The notes under the pieces were generated by a model. It saw only the letters and a list, made by a program, of their open reading frames with translations, ran no database searches and was not told where the DNA came from. The position numbers were made by a program, and so were the translations under genes. Shown piece by piece: positions 61,022 through 64,000 of a stretch of DNA of 64,000 nucleotides. The DNA lies in contig NC_011566.1 in NCBI RefSeq assembly GCF_000014885.1, positions 3,949,501 through 4,013,500 on the forward strand, given 5' to 3'. The DNA comes from Shewanella piezotolerans WP3. GTDB lineage: Bacteria; Pseudomonadota; Gammaproteobacteria; Enterobacterales; Shewanellaceae. The first letter of the stretch is position 1. Each line of letters opens with the position of its first letter.

Positions 61022-62116
61022 TTGGATACCCCTAAAACCGTGAGAGCACGTATACAAGCGAAGAAGTTAGCCTTCGCTATTTTCGCTTGGACTGTAGCCA
61101 TGGCGGCATTCGTATTTTTCAGATACGCGCAGACTCCAGAACTTCCACAGTGGGCCATTGGTTCCGCTGATTTAGCGACGCTTTCAATTTATATGGGGAT
61201 CATTTTTGGCAGCCTGCATTGGATGTCTAACCTCATTGCCGACTTCAGTGCCATTAACCGCCTGCCCTATGTATTTTCAGTCATATTTAAAGGTTTATTT
61301 CTTCTGCTCGGTGCAACGACACTCGCATATATCACCCAGTACCTAAATATGTGGGCCATCGAAAACCACATGACAACCTTAAGGCAAATGCTGACCGCGC
61401 ATATTTTGTATAGCCCGGCATTCCAAGCCTTAATCGCCTATCTTGTTGTTGTTCGGGTAGGCTTGGCGTTTATCGAGCAAATGGCTCTACTCGTCGGACC
61501 CAGGGTTTTATTTAATATTGGTCTTGGTAAGTATCATAAACCACGCTATGAGCAGCGCTTATTTCTCTACCTTGATATGGTAGCCTCTACCACCCACGCA
61601 GAATCTTTAGGTGACTATCGTTTCAGTCGCTTGATCCAAGATAGTTTTAGTTTATTGGCAGATACCGTGACCAATAACGAAGCTGAGATCTATCGCTATA
61701 TGGGCGATGCCGTACTCATACATTGGCCATTAAAAGACGGCATCAAACAAGATCGCTGTTTTAATATCTATCATGAATTCTCACAACAGCTAAGCTGGCA
61801 ACGACTGTATTTTGAAGAGCAGTATGGCTTCGTCCCTAAATTTAAGGCGGCAGCCCATTGTGGTCAAGTAGTTGCAGCGGTTGTAGGCGTTCAAAAACAA
61901 GAGATCAGCTTCTTTAGTGATGTACTCAATACCTTGGCCAGACTGCAAGATCAATGTAACCCACTCGGGCAAAGAATGTTGATCTCAGGTTCTTTAAAAT
62001 CCAGACTCGATTTTGCCGATACGCGCTATAACCTCAATAATCTTGGCCCTATCAAACTAAAGGGGAAGCAACACTCAATCGAAGTGTTTGGCGTAACCCC
62101 TAAAGCGCCTTCATAG
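61022..62116 (+). CDS. Membrane adenylate/guanylate cyclase-like protein
   Basis: A 364-residue protein with four N-terminal membrane helices (about residues 18-36, 52-68, 83-105 and 133-150) and a C-terminal class III cyclase domain. Metal-binding Asp residues are present in LFLYLDMVASTTHAESLG (about 184) and IYRYMGDAVLIHWP (about 225); AAHCGQVVA and NTLARLQD (in place of the usual NxAARLQ) follow. Product nucleotide cannot be told. The TTG at 61022 has no good ribosome site, so the start is uncertain. A repeat element begins seven bases after the stop. Confidence 0.85.
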   Translation: MDTPKTVRARIQAKKLAFAIFAWTVAMAAFVFFRYAQTPELPQWAIGSADLATLSIYMGIIFGSLHWMSNLIADFSAINRLPYVFSVIFKGLFLLLGATTLAYITQYLNMWAIENHMTTLRQMLTAHILYSPAFQALIAYLVVVRVGLAFIEQMALLVGPRVLFNIGLGKYHKPRYEQRLFLYLDMVASTTHAESLGDYRFSRLIQDSFSLLADTVTNNEAEIYRYMGDAVLIHWPLKDGIKQDRCFNIYHEFSQQLSWQRLYFEEQYGFVPKFKAAAHCGQVVAAVVGVQKQEISFFSDVLNTLARLQDQCNPLGQRMLISGSLKSRLDFADTRYNLNNLGPIKLKGKQHSIEVFGVTPKAPS

Positions 62117-62122
62117 AGCTTT

Positions 62123-62549
62123 ATACCAATTGCATTAAAAGTTTGACCATTCAGCGGGAATTCAAAACGCTGTAGGCAAGTAGTGGAATTTGAGCCAATA
62201 GTTATTCTCGGCTCTGGCATCCTGCTTCGCTCTCGATAATTGCTCCTGCATTATTCTACCTTCGACCATCCTTGGTCTCGTACCTCCTAAATCTGACCGC
62301 CAAGGAGGGCCGGAATGTCTTATTTTGTATGGAACAAAATAGACCATTTAGTCGTATATCCAAATCCCATAGCGAAGCATACAGCGTTTGCCAATTTGTT
62401 TAACCTCAGCCGCACTACGTGAGCCCCTCAGTCTTTCCACTTCTGCTTTGCATTGGCTTAAAAGGGAATAACCATTTCTTTACCAATGCGCTTTGAATTG
62501 AAAAGGCTGAGGGGCTCTGAACTGGTCAAATACTTAATGCAATTGGTAT
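62123..62549. repeat. Terminal-inverted-repeat element, copy 2 (long form, 427 bp)
   Basis: It has the same 16-bp ends as copy 1 (ATACCAATTGCATTAA at 62123-62138 and the complement at 62534-62549), in reverse orientation relative to it. Most of the interior is nearly identical to copy 1, but there is an extra block of about 145 bp at roughly 62209-62353. No reading frame is supported. Confidence 0.9.
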
Positions 62550-62565
62550 TAAAAACCCTAAATAC

Positions 62566-62596
62566 AAAAAGGCCGATACACAGTATCGGCCTTTTT
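62566..62596. terminator. Terminator of oxyR
   Basis: AAAAAGGCCGATAC (62566-62579) pairs with GTATCGGCC plus five T (62583-62596). It serves oxyR on the minus strand. Confidence 0.9.
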
Positions 62597-62619
62597 ATCC
62601 ATTCTCTATATTCTACTCA

Positions 62620-63528
62620 TTAATTATGTTGTTCAAGCAGCTTTTGGATCTCTAAGCCTAGTGTTCTAAATGTCAGAATACGGCTCGAGGTCTGACGCCA
62701 AACAAGGCCGATGTCTCTATATGGTGTATCGCTAGGAGGCGCCATAGTCGTCAGTTCTGTATTGTTTAATATCCCGGCATCTATCGCCATTTGTGGCAAG
62801 AATGTGGTTCCTAATTTGCAATTCACCATCTGTACCAAGGTATGTAAACTCGTTGCTGCAAACGGATTAATCTTGGTACTTTCCCCTAACTGACAAGCAC
62901 TGATAGCATGCCCAGTAATACAATGTTCAGCCTGCAATAAAAAGATACTTTCGTCTGGCAGATCTTGATAATCAATCGGTTCATGAATCGCATCACTGAG
63001 ATCTTCATGCACAACCATTTTGAACGGGTCGATACCCACTTTCATACTGTGGTAACCACTAGTATCCACTGGCAAGGCAAGCAACAACAGATCCAGCTCA
63101 CCTTTACCAAGCGCGTCTACCAACCTATCAGTGGTATCCTCTTTCAAGAACAGAGTGAGATTTGGATAAACCTCTTTGCAATGCTGAACCACTCGACTGA
63201 GAAGAAAAGGCGCAATAGTTGGAATACAACCCAAACGGATTTCGCCCGTCATAGGCTCACCTTGGTGCTTAACAAGCTCGACCAAATCATCCACATCAGT
63301 GAGTAACTTGCGTGAACGTAACACCACCTCTTCGCCAATAGCGGTAAAGATAAAAGATTTGTGGTCGCGTTCGATCAACTGGTGACCTAATTGCTCTTCG
63401 AGGTTTTGAATACCACTAGATAGCGTTGACTGGCTAACATGACAAATTTTTGCAGCGCGATTAAAATTTTGTTCTTGATGTAAATTAACCAAATAAAACA
63501 GGTTTTTTAAACTAGGAAGATGTTTCAT
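62620..63528 (-). CDS. oxyR: Peroxide sensor OxyR (LysR family)
   Basis: A 302-residue regulator with an N-terminal helix-turn-helix (FNRAAKICHVSQSTLSSGIQNLEEQLG) and an OxyR-type sensor domain. The peroxide-sensing pair is present in HCITGHAISAC, two Cys separated by eight residues as in E. coli Cys199/Cys208. The frame is open to 63549 but the family N-terminus MKHLPSLKNL begins at ATG 63528. It would control peroxide genes; yaaA in this window is a known OxyR target in E. coli. A Hpt gene lies just downstream to the right. Confidence 0.94.
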   Translation of the reverse strand: MKHLPSLKNLFYLVNLHQEQNFNRAAKICHVSQSTLSSGIQNLEEQLGHQLIERDHKSFIFTAIGEEVVLRSRKLLTDVDDLVELVKHQGEPMTGEIRLGCIPTIAPFLLSRVVQHCKEVYPNLTLFLKEDTTDRLVDALGKGELDLLLLALPVDTSGYHSMKVGIDPFKMVVHEDLSDAIHEPIDYQDLPDESIFLLQAEHCITGHAISACQLGESTKINPFAATSLHTLVQMVNCKLGTTFLPQMAIDAGILNNTELTTMAPPSDTPYRDIGLVWRQTSSRILTFRTLGLEIQKLLEQHN

Positions 63529-63711
63529 AAAGCAGATTACCAATGACATTATTTATCGAATAGTTCAATTTAACCTTACCATAGATTTCTCAAGGCATCC
63601 TTGAAAATATCTAGCAGAGTGTGAGGCGCCGCAAACAGTTGTAATAAAGTAATGGCAAGCAATTTCTTGAGGATATCGATATATAGGAGAGTAAGTCGGT
63701 AAGTAGATAAA

Positions 63712-63749
63712 AAAATGGCGCTGTTTAGTGAACTAAACAGCGCCATTTT
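63712..63749 (-). terminator. Terminator of the Hpt gene
   Basis: An 18-bp perfect stem, AAAATGGCGCTGTTTAGT (63712-63729) with its complement (63732-63749), loop GA; the minus strand ends in T-rich sequence. Confidence 0.9.
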
Positions 63750-63766
63750 AATATTTAGACTAGAAC

Positions 63767-64000
63767 TTATGCTTTTGATTCAAGATATTGCTTTAACTCT
63801 TGCAGATCGCTAGAGCCATAGTTAACAATTTCATTTAACCAAGTTGAATGCTCATCAGCCCAAGCAGCTTCTTCGCCATGTTGAAGGAGTTGCGCAAACT
63901 GTTGAATGCGCTTTAGGCCTACTGAGCCAGCAGCACCTTTAAATTTATGAGCTTCACTACAAAGAGTATCTTTATCGTTTGCTTCATATGCATTGACTAA
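63767..64000 (-). CDS. Hpt phosphotransfer protein, ArcB-type (HptA-like), C-terminal part
   Basis: The last 77 residues of a protein cut by the right edge. The phosphorylatable His is in EAHKFKGAAGSVGLKRIQQF, almost the same as the Hpt domain of E. coli ArcB. In Shewanella the ArcB function is split between a separate kinase and the single Hpt protein HptA, and HptA is encoded beside oxyR; this layout is identical. It passes phosphate to ArcA under low oxygen. The protein ends LKQYLESKA and is followed by a strong terminator. Confidence 0.85.
   Translation of the reverse strand, partial: LVNAYEANDKDTLCSEAHKFKGAAGSVGLKRIQQFAQLLQHGEEAAWADEHSTWLNEIVNYGSSDLQELKQYLESKA

Noticed and set aside
1..64000. 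tRNA, rRNA, CRISPR arrays, prophage, transposases
   Set aside because: I looked for cloverleaf runs, regularly spaced repeats and integrase or transposase motifs and found none.

Overview
This window is core chromosome of a marine gammaproteobacterium, almost certainly Shewanella or a very close relative. The evidence is gene order: oxyR next to a single-domain ArcB-type Hpt protein, raiA-pheA, aroF-tyrA, rpsP-rimM-trmD-rplS, lepA-lepB-rnc-era-recO-pdxJ-acpS, rpoE-rseABC beside nadB, nhaA-nhaR, and ptsP-rppH-mutH. Composition is moderately AT-rich. I see no rRNA, tRNA, prophage, transposase or CRISPR array.

Layout. 1-7 kb: the end of an M28 peptidase, yaaA, a sodium:alanine symporter, a phosphoketolase and an OmpA-type porin. 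7.6-10.2 kb: transaldolase and glucose-6-phosphate isomerase, so three sugar-phosphate enzymes lie within 7 kb. 10.4-12.8 kb: a DUF3545 protein, a hemerythrin-like protein, endonuclease IV and a small lipoprotein. 12.9-17.8 kb: the thrABC operon with its own leader peptide and attenuator. 18.4-21.2 kb: slyD, a small membrane protein, trpR, cytochrome c' and cytochrome b561. 21.4-24.1 kb: raiA, then a phenylalanine leader peptide, attenuator and pheA. 24.1-28.9 kb: a CPA1 antiporter, then hcr and hcp under a good NsrR-like operator. 29.2-31.5 kb: tyrA-aroF. 31.7-35.3 kb: the rplS-trmD-rimM-rpsP operon and ffh. 35.7-38.5 kb: ypjD and corB-like genes and an Mpo1-like gene abutting a repeat. 39.3-49.3 kb: a long leftward run from rpoE-rseABC through lepA, lepB, rnc, era, recO, pdxJ and acpS. 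49.7-54.6 kb: nadB, ygfX-sdhE, nhaR and nhaA. 54.9-63.5 kb: thyA, a TSUP permease, ptsP, rppH, mutH, a membrane nucleotide cyclase and oxyR. The right edge cuts the Hpt protein.

The aromatic pathway stands out. aroF and tyrA are translationally coupled, trpR and pheA are nearby, and pheA is controlled by a readable attenuator. PheA is about 270 residues longer than the usual chorismate mutase-prephenate dehydratase. Its extra C-terminal part looks like a DAHP synthase (type I-beta fold) that has lost its catalytic residues. I regard this as the most interesting object here.

Other points are an Ffh gene that stops early, with the rest of its C-terminal tail still legible in a shifted frame; two copies of a terminal-inverted-repeat element in opposite orientation; a cluster of DnaA-box-like sites between rppH and mutH; an exact 11-bp direct repeat 50 bp apart between rpoE and nadB; and clear sigma-E, CRP-like and NsrR-like sites. 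Nothing looks like a wholly new multi-gene system; the novelty is in domain architecture, regulation and repeats.
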